Notes under the pieces: generated by a model | Seen by the model: the letters and a program-made list of their open reading frames with translations, nothing else | Database searches by the model: none | Told to the model about the DNA's origin: nothing | Assembly: GCA_018340805.1 (NCBI GenBank) | Contig: JACMZG010001914.1 | Span: forward strand, 6,084,474 to 6,148,473 | Direction of reading: 5' to 3' | Length of the DNA: 64,000 nucleotides | From: Microvelia longipes | Lineage: Eukaryota > Arthropoda > Insecta > Hemiptera > Veliidae | Made by a program: the position numbers and the translations under genes | Shown: positions 46,575 to 57,870 of the stretch, in pieces | Layout: each line of letters opens with the position of its first letter | Position numbering within the stretch: position 1 is the first letter of the stretch

Positions 46575-47384
46575 TTAAGATTTCTCACAGTCCATTAAAC
46601 TTAATTCTTAAATAATACTTATTAATATAAAACGAAAGAATTACCAGAATGAGTAAAAAAAATCATCCATTCATTTCAAGATAAAATAAATACAAGTATT
46701 GACAAAATAAATAAAAAGAACACCTCTCTGGAAGTAAAAGAGCTATGAAGGTTTTATTTTATTTATTTATTATCCCGTTTGTCTTTTTATATTTTCGCAG
46801 CTATAAAATATGACTTTACGGCTTAGTTAAATATTTTCGTGTTTTTTATTTATAAAAATATGATTTTCTAAAGAACAAAAAAAAACTTGACAATAAATTA
46901 AATAGAGGCAAGCCCTTGAACAGACGAACCAAGGGACCTTTTTCCCTTGTGTAATAAGATCTGTAAAAAACGGCTCGACATTAAACTAAAGAGCCGTTTT
47001 TATCCATCATACAGCCTGCCGTTTGGGGCCGTCTTTTGTCCTCTTTAAATGGGCCCTTTAAAATAAACTACCGGGTTTTATTTCAAAAGGTTCCTATTTT
47101 TTCCCTTTTTTTGGTCTTCTACTTAAAGACAGCACGAGGTCTAATTAAGACGCCTCATTGTCCTGAGACAAAGCATAATTAAAATTTATCTCCTAGAAGA
47201 GCGAGCTTCTTTTCTCTTAGAAGACCGTTTTTCCTTTTTTTATTCTTCGGGTTAAAATTATTTGTAGGAAAGATATTACTTAGGAAATTATTTTTTCTTC
47301 AAAACTTTAAAAGGAAATAATAGGTCTTACAAAATATTTCGATCTATGTCTTAAACGCAAAATAAATTATAATAAAATCGGGTA
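46575..47384. other. No recognisable gene; one 11-bp stem inverted repeat
   Basis: AAAAACGGCTC (46966-46976) and GAGCCGTTTTT (46991-47001) could pair around a 14-nt loop. It looks like a terminator hairpin but has no gene beside it in this eukaryotic context. Confidence 0.5.
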
Positions 47385-47475
47385 CGGGGTACCTCGGAAC
47401 TTTTCCTCATCACATCGGATTTGCTACGCTCTCCTCCCTGCTTCGGACTCGCTTCGCTCATCCACAGAATATACA
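47385..47475. repeat. GAGCGAAGCGAG dispersed repeat, copy 2, inverted
   Basis: CGGGGTACCTCGGAACTTTT, CATCACATCGGATTTGCTAC and CTTCGGACTCGCTTCGCTC run in reverse order to the copies at 34.2, 51.9 and 59.8 kb. Confidence 0.8.
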
Positions 47476-48114
47476 ATTCGCCAAATTTAAACTCCTACTA
47501 GATGTTCCTAGGTAGAATAGCATTTTGCTTGTTATATTTCTAGGTGTTCCCGATCAAATGTATTGCGTGAACTCGATTATTACTTAGTACATGTATGAAT
47601 ATATGCATGTTTGTGTGAACGAATAGTTAAGGAATGTATTTGCTGTTATTTTTTCCTTTCTCTTGTTAAGAATATTTTTTTTTTTATTTTCTTCCTCTAT
47701 CTATAAATATTTTTAGTTTTCCTCTCTTGTCTAGGCGTTTTGTTCTGCTTTTCCTTTTCTTGCTTGCTAAGTGTTTTCTTCTTTGTCTTTTCTAGCTAAT
47801 TACTTCTGTTCTTCTCCTCAACCTAAGTTTTCCCTTTACACCTCTAGCAATTTTTTTCTTTTACACCTCCAGCTTTTTTTGTTTCTCTATGCAATCCTCT
47901 ATCTTAGTGTTTCATTAGTAATCTTACTGTGAAAGAAACTGAATTAAATCGATTAAAGCATCATGTTATGTTTGCAACTAGCTGTATATAGGATGTCTTA
48001 CTTTATTCTATATGATGAGTCTTATATTTCTTCTACTACATTCTCTATTGATTACCCAGTAATTTCCTTGTCAATCTGATATCATCTTCTAATGCAACAT
48101 TTTGTCTCACTTTT
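47476..48114. other. Pyrimidine-rich (C/T) stretch, no gene
   Basis: From about 47640 to 47900 the plus strand is strongly enriched in T and C (for example CTTTTCCTTTTCTTGCTTGC) without clear period. No coding frame supported. Confidence 0.55.
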
Positions 48115-48545
48115 AGTAGTAGTAGTAGGTAATATGGGGGGAGTGGTAGTAACTACCAGGCAAGTAGGCCACGTTGTTGGGCCCTTTTTGCCAGCTCCCT
48201 AAGATAGTATTCTACTCCTTTTAATTTCAAGTGTAGGTATATTTCACCTAATCTAGACAGAAGAGCCGTGAATTTCTATGGTTCCTCACATGCTTTTTTT
48301 CAAGCTATCATAGATGTTTTCACTGACTCTTACAGGCTAGTGAAAATTAGGAACAACACGTGCTCTTACTCCACACACTTTAAACTACAAGGCAGAAACA
48401 GTATAGTATTATAATGAATCTACTAATGAGGGTCCTAAATTTTGCCTATACCCAGCTTCATTTAGGGTATTTGCATTAAGAGATCTTTAACGAGTACCTG
48501 AAGACGCACAGGCTCGGGACCACCGGCTTTTATGATTTTAAATCG
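48115..48545. repeat. Dispersed repeat, partner of 59145-59965
   Basis: GGCCACGTTGTTGGGCCCTTTTT, AGATAGTATTCTAC and ACGAGTACCTGA-type blocks recur in the same order at about 59151, 59203 and 59947, with different spacing because other sequence lies between in the right copy. Confidence 0.55.
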
Positions 48546-50065
48546 AAGCACTGGGGCTACAGACCGTTAGATTATCCTAAAACTTACTCGTTACTACGGA
48601 TAATTCAATCCAAACCTTTTATATCTCTCTAGTTAAAACTGAGAGCTAATATTATAGATTAGATCGAGTGAATTTATTAAGAAGTACCAAAGAATGTATA
48701 ACACCCCTTAGATCAAGGTTTGGTAGTTTCAATAATTTATTATGAATGGTTAGGGACCAAAATTAAAGTAATATATATATTCTAGTAAGTATTATAAATT
48801 TTGTGATCTACGAAGTATAATACATTTTTCTAATCTAATCGAGTAAAGAGGTTTTGAGGTATTGTCATGTAAATGGGAGAAAACCCTTCTTGGAAACCCT
48901 GTATAAAATTTTTCCATCCATTCAATGCAACCATCATATGTTGGTACTTACATTCTCTTCCTCAATAGCCTTCTCTCTCTACCTATTCTACTTCTATTAT
49001 ACTCTTCAGTCTGGGTAGATATGAAAACCTAAAATATACAGTAATACTATATTCTACCATACAGAGCTATCAGTATCTATATAATATATTCCGTCAAACT
49101 GCAGGAAAAATGTATGATTCTAAGTGTTGCACTTGTAATACCTTGATATTTTACTATTCTGCATTTACAGGGTATTCTCCCACGTACAGCACAAACAATA
49201 ACTAAAACATGGTAACTCAGGAAGTTTACCCACGATCGCTTCTGTCGTAACCACTTCGCTAATCCTCATAATAATGTAGGTCCTATAATCATTAGCTTTA
49301 TCGGATTCAATCAAATACAAAAGGAAACTGCTAATTTAACTTCAACTAATTTGAGCCGTCATAACCAAAGCTTTAATTGCTATTTCTCTAGCTTGTACTA
49401 TTATTGTTGGGTCCGAGACATATCTCAACCCCCCCCCCCCAAAAAAAAAAACTTAGGTCTATTTAAATTTTTACCAATTAGTTTACGGATGCCTATCATA
49501 ATTCAGGTGTTGTCGCCTATTTACCATATGGACAAATGCAACTTGAACCCTGAAATGAAAAACCTCGTATTTTTAGATAGTACAATTTTAAACGAGCAAA
49601 AGTCTTACTTAAGGATTGCCAAGAATACACGAATATTTCCGGTAGTTATACTGCACATTGACATGATAAGGGTCATGATGCTTTTTTATCTTAAAGATTT
49701 CGTCTGGAAAATCTCGCTTCAAGCATGATCTATAACATGAATAAATTTCGTTTTATTTTACATCGACCGGTAACATTATACAGGTAGTATACCCGTGTTA
49801 TGTTAAGTGTATTTTCTTACCTTTTTATATCGCGTCTAATAAATCAATTTTCTATCAATTTTACTTGCAAAATATTATTTGCAACTTTTAAAGAATTTAA
49901 AAGTTAAAGAAAAATACTTTATCATATCCTGTGATAAGAGGAGATGATACATGAGGATAACTTAAGTATTGCACTTCATTAGTAAGAATATAATTCCCTT
50001 TTAACATTAAATGTTCACGTTTCAGAATCTATAGCTTGTAAAAATTAAATAAGGTTGTCCTAAAT
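48546..50065. other. No recognisable gene
   Basis: AT-rich. The longest frame (49351-49728 +, 125 codons) spans a C12/A11 homopolymer junction and shows no domain. I do not call it. Confidence 0.5.
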
Positions 50066-50594
50066 CAAGGATCTTAAATAAAGGAGATGACGTATTAAGG
50101 AACATTTTTGACCCCATGGAAGATGTATGAGATAGAGAAATAGGAGCAAACTTACCTTCCTATGGTTATAATGAAAAAAAGGCACCAAACGCAGGTTATG
50201 TAGCTAAGTTGTCGAGTTTGCTTCTAAACTTTCTTGTGTGCTTCTCGTGATTGTTACATTTTACATTTTTGTTACACTTTTTTAAGTCATTTGTGCTTAT
50301 TTAATTTTAAATTTTGGACTATACTTTACCTCTTCAGTGAGTGATAATTTAAGCGTATTTATAACCTTCTCAAGCATTAAACAATGGGAAAACATTGAGA
50401 GATAAGTTTGCCTCCAAAATTTAAGACCTGCGCTGGTATAAGAATTGTAAGCATGCGCAGTTTGTACCAAGCATGTGCAGTTGGTTTTTGACGTGTTTCG
50501 TGTTGAATTCTCTCTATTTTTTAGTTTTCGATGAGGTCACTTTTTAGTATGGCAAATCGACTAAGTGCGTCATCCCGTTTATTCAAGATCCTTG
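50066..50594. mobile_element. 529-bp MITE with about 28-bp terminal inverted repeats
   Basis: The left end CAAGGATCTTAAATAAAGGA and the complement of the right end, CAAGGATCTTGAATAAACGG, continue inward as GATGACG(T/C). The interior has no frame of note and contains an imperfect GCATG(C/T)GCAGTT repeat. A truncated relative lies at 33883-34215. The target-site duplication is not clear. Confidence 0.75.
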
Positions 50595-51055
50595 TCCCAA
50601 ATGTTGGAGTAATAGACATGGTTATATAACACATGAAAAATAGCTAAAACTTTTTATAGATTCAGTGGCTTTTATTTTGTTGAAAAGCCTAAAAGATTTT
50701 GATGAAAATCCACGCAAAAATAGAGTTCTAAAAGAAATTATTGATAATCTCTAAATGGTGGAGACTTTGAGTGGGGTTCTAATGATATTTTGATTATTTG
50801 TCTATACAGACCTTAAACACGAATTGTGTAAGTTTCGTTCCATTTATCTGAATTGCGGACCACGAAAGGCCTTGTTCTTTTCTTTGGTTAAACCAAAAGC
50901 CAAGAAAGGCCTCGCTCCATATTTGGTAAAACTTCAGAGAAAGGGATGGGTGCTGGGAACCGCGCGGTCAGTATATTGAAAAATGACTCTCTGACTCGAT
51001 TTCGAAACATAGTCACACTCTTGTGGATTCCTTATTCTGACGGAAGTTCTCTTCT
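50595..51055. other. No recognisable gene
   Basis: Contains two copies of a CCA.GAAAGGCCT.G.TC block at about 50871 and 50911. Otherwise nothing supported. Confidence 0.4.
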
Positions 51056-51120
51056 TGTGTGTCTGTATGTATGTATGTGTATCTGTATGTTTGTATGTGT
51101 GTGTATGTATGTGTGAGTGT
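51056..51120. repeat. (TGTATG)n-type microsatellite
   Basis: Imperfect GTATGTATGTGTATCTGTATG array. Confidence 0.9.
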
Positions 51121-51284
51121 TAACATCGAAACTCCTAGTTAGTTTGAGTGTAAACTAGGCACAAAAACCATTTTAGGTCTAGTTCAACTATCCTAAGAAT
51201 ATTTTATATGCCGTTATTAACTTCCAGAAAAATGTTTGAATATTCATAAGACACGAAAAAAATATGATTGATTTGACATATTTG

Positions 51285-52015
51285 GCACGATTTTAGCCTT
51301 ATACAAGACTAACAAACCTGCCAAATTTAATTTAATTAACAGTATTTACTTAACTTTTATTGAAATGACTTGTATACGTTTTTTGAAAATTTAAAAAAAA
51401 AATCAAGTAAATAAGTAATTAAGTTTAAATTTAGTACAAATGTATTTCTTTTGGTAATAAATATGTATTCTTAGTTTCATTTCATTCCGGCATGTGTATC
51501 TATTGTTTTTATCGTATCACTTTTGTTAAAAAGCATCGAGTGTTGTCAGTAGGCGGATTCAGCTCGCATATGGCTATTTATAAGACTAGTATATGTGCCA
51601 AGCTTCATCTCATTATCAGCATTAGTTCAATTTTTATCGAATGACTTGTGTACGTGTTTTAACAAATTATAAAAAATCAGGAAATGGTTCAATTTAGTTT
51701 AAATGTAGTACAAGTGTATAACTTTACTTAATAAATAAGTACACTAAGTTTTGTTTCTATCCAACAAGTATATCCATGATTTTTGTTGGATCATAAAAAT
51801 TAAGCAGCGTGGTCAGTGTGTGACCGCTGAGAATGGTACGGATGCAATTACTATCTAAGGACGAGCGAAGCGATTCCGAAGACATGTTGCAGTATAAATT
51901 TGAAGATTTGTATATTCTGAGGACGAGCAAAGCGAGTCCGAAGCAGGGACGATGAACGTAGCAAAGTCGATGTAATGAGGAAAAGTTCCGAGGTACCCCG
52001 TACCCGATTTTATTT
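51285..52015. repeat. About 300-bp repeat in tandem plus GAGCGAAGCGAG tail, copy 3
   Basis: A block with CTTTTATTGAAATGACTTGT / TTTTTATCGAATGACTTGTG, ATCAAG/ATCAGG, and a TATC(CATGATTTTTGTTGGATC) motif occurs twice (about 51290-51560 and 51580-51830). The second leads into GACGAGCGAAGCGA ... GAGGAAAAGTTCCGAGGTAC. The same order recurs at 59470-59875. Confidence 0.75.
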
Positions 52016-52620
52016 TATATGTCGTTCCTTTTTATAAGAGTCCCTTGTTTCTACGTCAGACTTGACATTTTGTACTTGTGAATGCTATTTGTGTTTTTTC
52101 TTTCGCATTTCTCCCAAATTCTACTTTGATATCTCGCTAGGAACAAGTCAGTCTATATTAAGTCGAACATAATTTAGTTTTCCCATAGTTTGGAAAACTG
52201 TCAAGTATAATAGAGTGTAGATAACGATAGAGCTTTCTGTTTTCCCATGCTTTACAAGTTTTCCTCCTTTACGGAGGGCTGGAGGGGGATACAAATTCTG
52301 CCCTTTAGTAAGGGGCAAGATACAAGTTGTGTCCCTAAATCAAATTTATCCCACTCTTGACCCTTCTCAACCCCCCTGTATTGGATATCCTTACACCCAA
52401 ATCCAATAACCTTTCCCGGATTTACGATTTTTCCGCAGAAAATCTTATTTGAGTCAGTTTTGTTGTGTTATCTGTATTATCAATGGTTTGAATCGATAAA
52501 ATAGAATTAATAGTTGAGAATATTACATGGTTGTAAAGTGTGATTTTACTGCTGCAAAAACTAGTTTAATGATCTATCTAAGCATAATATTGCAAGAAAA
52601 CTAAAGCAAACCATTTTATG
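52016..52620. other. No recognisable gene
   Basis: AT-rich with nothing supported. Confidence 0.45.
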
Positions 52621-52623
52621 AAT

Positions 52624-52790
52624 AAAATTCTGGCGCGGTGGTCCGCATATCGGGCAGATTTCCTTTAGAATGCGTGTTTCCGTGCTTAACAACCCATTTC
52701 TTGCTTAAGGTTCCGGTTTATGCTTTATAACTTGAGCAGTTACTCAATTGTCAATCACTTCTCGTAACTTATGTTTTCTGTATTTTACAA
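52624..52790 (+). repeat. Fragment of inner palindrome family
   Basis: ATTCTGGCGCGGTGGTCCGC, GAATGCGTGTTTCCGTGCTT and CACTTCTCGTAACT follow the same order as the left arm of the 3583-4237 element. TTTATAACTTGAG...AGTTACTC also matches the 37.4-kb copy. Confidence 0.8.
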
Positions 52791-52928
52791 GGGAAAAACT
52801 TGGCATGTTTGTCTTTTACATAGCTCGTAAGTTCTTGCCTGTGCTTTGGGCTTACTCATTCCTTTCTTGTTTATTGCTTAAGCTTCTTTGTATTTACTAC
52901 CAAATAACACAAACTTTTTATAAAATGT

Positions 52929-53339
52929 TTACCTCCAGACAGTGTATAATGTAAAGTTAATTGACTAGTTTTGAGAGAGTAAAGAAACACTTTTCACTCC
53001 CAAGGGAGAAAAAACGTTTCCTATTATTGGGTTATTTTAGTCAATTATATCATTTTTTTAGTGGAATGTTATTCTCTAAATTTATACAGGTGACCGATCA
53101 ATTTTTGTAATTTTTCCGGGGGGTGTTACCCCTACAATATATAAGGGGGAGCCGACCAAAAAAAATTGTATTGGCTCAAAATCCGTTTCAGGTCAAAAGA
53201 AGTTGTTTGGAGCAATACAATTGTTTTTTATTTTTTTTGGGCAGCACCCCAAACATTTATAAGGGGGCCCGATCCAAAAAAAAATAGAATAAAATACAAT
53301 AATACGTATTAAAATAAAATCAACGTCTGGAGATAAAAT
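52929..53339. mobile_element. Dispersed element, partner of 45502-45800
   Basis: Shares CCAGAC.GTGTATAATGTAAAG, ATACAGGTGACCGAT and AAAATCCGTTTCAGGTCA with the 45.5-kb copy. Its right end GTCTGGAGATAAAAT is the exact complement of that copy's left end, supporting a terminal inverted repeat of about 15 bp. It has an extra block of about 60 bp (around 52970-53030) absent from the other copy. Confidence 0.7.
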
Positions 53340-53384
53340 CTTGTATGCACCTTGGGAGTAAAATGCTATTTTCCCCCTCGTACT

Positions 53385-53530
53385 TACCATCCTCGGCTTC
53401 GCCTCGGGAGTTAAGAGTCATGACTCTCTTGGCTTTGCCTTGGGAGTTAAACCCATAAATCCGTCGGCTTTGCCTCGAGAGTTAAATACTTTGGTTCCCT
53501 CGGCATACGCCTTAGGAACCAACTAACTGC
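53385..53530. repeat. CCTCGGCTTTGCCTCGGGAG degenerate repeat
   Basis: Four diverged units with a TCGGC(T)T(T/C)GCCT core, related to the 36-bp array at 6734-7012 but with longer spacing. Confidence 0.7.
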
Positions 53531-53616
53531 TCAGGGAAATAATAACTATCTTTACTCTCTTGATGTATAAATAACTATTGTTACCAATTTTTTTATACTT
53601 AAATATATTATTTTCT

Positions 53617-53631
53617 AAGTACATAAATTAC
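53617..53631. repeat. Target-site duplication, left (RTE)
   Basis: AAGTACATAAATTAC, identical to 56339-56353, directly abuts the 5'-truncated end of the retrotransposon. Confidence 0.9.
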
Positions 53632-53640
53632 CTCTAGTAT

Positions 53641-53961
53641 TTCTTGAACCTAATCCATCGTATGATTCAATTTGCGGAAAGCAACGCTCTTTTTGTAGTA
53701 AAACATTTTTCAAAAGAATTTAATAAAAAATGGACCTGGGTTAGCCCTGATGGGTCAGTAAAAAATGAAATTGATTATGTTTTAACCAACAAAAAGAATA
53801 ATGTATCCGATATTGAAACATGTAAACATATTACTTGTGGAAGTGATCATAGACCATTAAAATTTAAATACAGAGTGGAAGGTAGGAAAAGAAAAAAGAA
53901 ATACAAATACTTTATGAAAAAAACAGATTGGGAAGAAATAAAAAGAAAGATTATGAGATAG
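53641..53961 (+). pseudogene. RTE endonuclease, C-terminal part
   Basis: The APE-like endonuclease nicks target DNA to prime reverse transcription. The fragment has WTWVSPDGSVKNEIDYVLTN, where the Asp of EIDY is a conserved active-site residue, and CGSDHRPLKF, the SDH catalytic motif. It then continues into a basic KYKYFMKKTDWEEIKRKI segment and a stop at 53959-53961. It is missing its N-terminal two thirds because the insertion is truncated. Confidence 0.9.
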
Positions 53962-54094
53962 AATAGAAGAAAAAATAAGTTACATTGAAAATAAAGAAGA
54001 TAATATAGAATTTATGTCAATCTATAACTGAAGTTTTAACTACAGCTACTACCAATTTAAACAAAGATTTGAAAGAAAGAAGGAAGAAAATAGG

Positions 54095-54355
54095 ATGCCT
54101 GTGAAAATCAAGAAATTACTTGCCAGAAGAAGACGTTTAAAGAGAGAAGGTAAGGATAAAGTAGAATTTAATATTACATCAAAATTAATAAGACTAAAAT
54201 TACAAGAATGGTCGGAAAAGAAACTGATTAATAAGTTAGAAAAAGCTATCGATGAAGGAACCTCACTGAAAAAATGTAAAGAGAAATATTGGTGTGAAAA
54301 AATGACAGCTATAAAAATGAAAATAATGAAGTTGTGTATGGAGAAAAAGAAATAA
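54095..54355 (+). pseudogene. RTE linker between endonuclease and reverse transcriptase
   Basis: A strongly basic, helical-looking segment (KKLLARRRRLKREGKDKVEF ... WCEKMTAIK) of the kind that precedes the reverse transcriptase in RTE and related elements. It is flanked by frameshifts on both sides. Confidence 0.75.
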
Positions 54356-54624
54356 TTGAAATAATTACATCATTTTATAAAAATCTTTATAAAAAGAAAG
54401 CAAGATAAATTTAGACACAAATAATGTTAAGAAGAATATTAATACTGAAATAAATGAAGATGATGAAATGGAAGATAATGGAAGATGAAGTAGAAAGCGT
54501 AGTGAAAAATTTAAGAACAATAAAGCAGCAGGACAACATATAGTTAATGAGCAATTAAATATGGAGGTAAGAGTTTATTAATAAATTATGTCAATTATTT
54601 AATTTATGTATTTAAGGAAGGTAA

Positions 54625-55235
54625 GGTACCCAGAGCATGGTTAGACTCTATAATGATTCTGCTACATAAAAAAGGAGATGCAAAAATATAAATAACTATA
54701 GGCCTATTAACTTGTTAAGTGTTATCTATAAATTTTCATGACTGTATAATAATAAGAAAATGAAAAAAATAGAGTGAGTGTGAACAGGTAGTTTTAGGAG
54801 AAACTTTAGCACTAATGATGGAATACTTGTTTTACAGCAGTTATTGGAAAAATCAAAGGAGTACTCACTGCCTTAGTACTACTGTTTGTAGATTATAAAA
54901 AAGCCTTTGACAGTGTTTTTATCAGCAGTAAATAAATAGCTTATTACAAATGGAGTGAAAGAAAAATATCTGAATTAGTTAGGTACATATATAGTGGAGC
55001 TTTTATAAAATAAGGATAGGGAAAGAAGTAAGAGTTGATTAGGTAGAGGGCTGAGGCAAGGCGACGTTCCTTCTGCCTCCTGTTTAAGGCATATTAGAGT
55101 TGGTATTTAGAGTATTAGATTGGTCAAGAAAAGTATAACATCAATGGAGAAAGGTTAAAGGTTATTATGTTTGCGATGATGTATGTTTAGTAGGAAATTC
55201 AGTAGGAGAATGCAAGAAATGATAAGAAGAGCTGG
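54625..55235 (+). pseudogene. RTE reverse transcriptase, frameshifted
   Basis: Reading in changing frames: HKKGDA..NNYRPINLLS (54665-54720), LFVDYKKAFDSV (about 54885-54920, motif A with catalytic Asp), RGLRQGDVPSAS (about 55044-55080, the RQGD motif B) and FADDVCLVG (about 55170-55196, motif C), the last broken by a single missing base. Frame changes and stops lie between almost every pair of motifs. The motif set is that of non-LTR (LINE) reverse transcriptases. Confidence 0.88.
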
Positions 55236-55244
55236 ATAGAGAAG

Positions 55245-55935
55245 GAAAAAAAGTAGGACTAGAAATCAACGTAAACAAAACCAAGCTTATGAAATTAAAT
55301 TGCGAGTCAAATAATAAAATAAAAAAAACAATACAGAAGTAGAAGAAGTAGAAGAGTTTATATATTTAGGCAGACTACTAGCAAAGAGTGACAATACTGA
55401 ACGAAAAGTAAGGAGGAGAATAGCTAGTTGGCGTTCCTTTTATACAAATATAAAGATTTATAAGTCGAAAATAGAATTACGAAAGAAATGTAAATTATGG
55501 AAAAGTACTGTCCTACCTACTTACCTTGGTTGTGAGACTTGGGTCATGTCCCAGAAAATATTAAGCATGTTGCGCGTTACAATGAAGGCTATGGAGAGGA
55601 GTATGCTAGGTGTGTCGAGAAAGGATAGGAAGAGGAATGAGTGGATTACAAGTATGACTGGGTTAGAGGATATAGGCAAGGTAGTGATGGCTAGAAAATG
55701 GAAATGGGTTGGACATCTAATTAGAGTAAAAGATGGTAGATGGTCAAGGAAAATATTAGATTGGTATCCCAGAGAAAGAGTAAGAAATAGAGGAAGGCCA
55801 CAAAGGAGATGGGAACAGGAGATGAGATAGTATGTGGTGGAGTTACGTGGAAACGTGTAGCTCAAGATAGATGTGAATGGAAAAGGATGGGTCTTGTGTA
55901 TAATAATGTCTGTTACCTAAATAGTTCTTTATAAT
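55245..55935 (+). pseudogene. RTE reverse transcriptase thumb and C-terminal region
   Basis: KVGLEINVNKTKLMKLN and EEFIYLGRLLAKS represent the end of the RT domain. The 55546-55830 frame (RVTMKAMERSMLGVSRKDRK ... GRPQRRWEQEM) and, in another frame, GVTWKRVAQDRCEWKRMGLVY form the C-terminal signature seen in RTE/BovB-type elements (ARxxxxWxGHxxR then GRPxxRW). Protein ends near 55932. At least one frameshift lies at about 55828. Confidence 0.9.
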
Positions 55936-56338
55936 TAATTTTTGCATGAAAAATTTAAAACAAATAACAAACTAAATAAAAAAATAAATAAATAATTAAA
56001 GAAAACAAAAAAGTAGAAATTTGGCAAATTAAAAATAAATTAATAAATTAAATAGATCAAACTAAAGAAAATAAATAAATGATATAGTATAATTAGTAAT
56101 ATTTAGTAAAATAAAATAACAATAAAGTTATAATTGTTGTGATTGAGAATTGCATGTATTAAATTAATTAATCATAAAAAAAGTAAATAAGTTAAATATG
56201 TGCATGCAATTCTTAAAGCCCTACTGGGCAACCACAGTCCATGACTGATTTGCATGTTATAATTGTGTTACATTATTATGTATTGTATTAATCTCTAAAA
56301 AAAAGCAATAAAGGTTATTCTATTCTATTCTATTCTAT
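55936..56338 (+). repeat. RTE 3' UTR with (ATTCT)n tail
   Basis: AT-rich 3' UTR with AATAAA-like GCAATAAAGG immediately before about five ATTCT units (about 56316-56338), which end at the target-site duplication. Short tandem tails instead of poly(A) are typical of RTE elements. Confidence 0.88.
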
Positions 56339-56353
56339 AAGTACATAAATTAC
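56339..56353. repeat. Target-site duplication, right (RTE)
   Basis: AAGTACATAAATTAC, exact copy of 53617-53631. Confidence 0.9.
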
Positions 56354-57090
56354 GTGTTGTGAAAGCATTTTAACAAATTACTTTTTAAGTAAACCAATTA
56401 CTTTTATGCTTTAAAGTAAAAATTTAGCGATTTAAATAGACTAAAATAGAAAAGTAGAGACAAATACCCAGTTTTAATATTATTTATGAATTTTTAAATT
56501 CTTAAGCTTCCTTCCTAATGAAATGGAATCACTTTTATATGTGCGCCAATATTAGTCAAAATATGGCTGATAAACCAACCATAAACAGCTAATTTTAATA
56601 GTTAAAAAAATATTAATTATTATTTAAATAAATTATTTATTACAATCCTTTATTTTATTTGGTTCCTTTAGACGTATTTAAGGTTTTATTTTGACATTTC
56701 ATTGTTGAAATGAAAATTCGCTGAAACAGTGTTAGATGTAATGTGTTTTAGATTTATGAGACTCAAACAAATTTCCGCCCCCTCGAGGAACATTTTCCCT
56801 TCGCTTTTCTCCTTTTTAAAAATTTTCCTTATCTTTATTTCGAAGCAAGAGAAAAGCTTTTTGTCTTTTTGAAAAATAGAAAATAAATAAAGACAATTAC
56901 GAAGGAATTTATTAATGTTGTGAAATATGAAGGCTATTTGTGAAAATTGAAGATTTATAGGGATTCCTTAGTTTATTTTATTCTATTTGTTTTTTAGCTT
57001 TTAGTAATCTCTCTGTAGAAATAATTTATGTACGGTTAAAGCTTGTTTTAAAATAAATAGAAAAACATTTGTTGTCTACGGGTTCCATTC
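56354..57090. other. No recognisable gene
   Basis: AT-rich and featureless to my reading. Confidence 0.5.
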
Positions 57091-57870
57091 TTCGCACATT
57101 TACTTGTTCAACAGTGCATTAAAACGTTTTCCTCGCACATTTACTTGTTCTACAGTGCAGTAAAACGTTTTCCTCGCACATTTACTTGTTCAACAGTGCA
57201 TTAAAACGTTTTCCTCGCACATTTAACTCTTCAAGAGTGCAGTAAAACGTTTCCTCGCACATTTACTTGCAAAGTGCAGTAAAACGTTTTCCTCGCACAT
57301 TAACTCTTCAACAGTGCAGTAAAACGTTTTCCTCGCACACTTACTTGTTCAACAGTGCTGTAAAACGTTTTCCTCGCACATTTACCTCTTCAACAGTGCA
57401 GTAATTTTTTCCTCTCACATTACCTCTTAACAGCAGTAATTTTTTCCTCTCACATTTACCTCTTTAACAGTGCAGTTAATTTTTTTCCTCTCACATTTAC
57501 CTCTTTAGCAGTGCAGTAAAACGTTTTCCTCGCACATTTACTTGTTCAACAGTGCAGTAAAACGTTTTCCTCGCACATTTACCTCTTCAACAGCGCAGTA
57601 AAACGTTTCCTCGCACATTTACCTCTTCACAGTGCAAAAACGTTTTCCTCCACTTTATCTCTTTAACAGTGCAGAAAACATTTTCATCGCACATTTACCT
57701 CTTCAACAGTTCAGTAAAATTTTATCCCTGCACGTTTACCTGTTTAACAGTGCAGTAAAATGTTTTACCTGCACTTTTAGCTGTTCATTGCAGTAAAATG
57801 TTGTCCCTGCACATTTACCTGTTCAACAGTGCTAGAAAATTTGTGCTGCATTTTTAACTGTTCAATAGGT
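57091..57870. repeat. 41-bp minisatellite, about 19 units
   Basis: Unit CCTCGCACATTTACTTGTTC / AACAGTGCAGTAAAACGTTTT. Units degenerate toward the right end (after about 57680). Confidence 0.96.

Larger units (their letters stand above)
53632..56338 (+). mobile_element. RTE-type non-LTR retrotransposon, 5'-truncated
   Basis: A 2707-bp insertion precisely bounded by a 15-bp target-site duplication. It holds, in order, the C-terminal end of an APE-type endonuclease, a basic linker, a reverse transcriptase with recognisable motifs, and the C-terminal region typical of RTE/BovB-like proteins, then a 3' UTR ending in (ATTCT)n. The 5' part is missing, as expected from incomplete reverse transcription. 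Several frameshifts and short deletions make it inactive. It sits in AT-rich sequence and carries no host gene. Confidence 0.93.

Noticed and set aside
46966..47001. Terminator-like hairpin followed by T run
   Set aside because: Bacterial-type terminators have no meaning in this eukaryotic context and no gene lies beside it.
49351..49728. 125-codon plus-strand frame
   Set aside because: It crosses a poly(C)/poly(A) junction and shows no recognisable domain.
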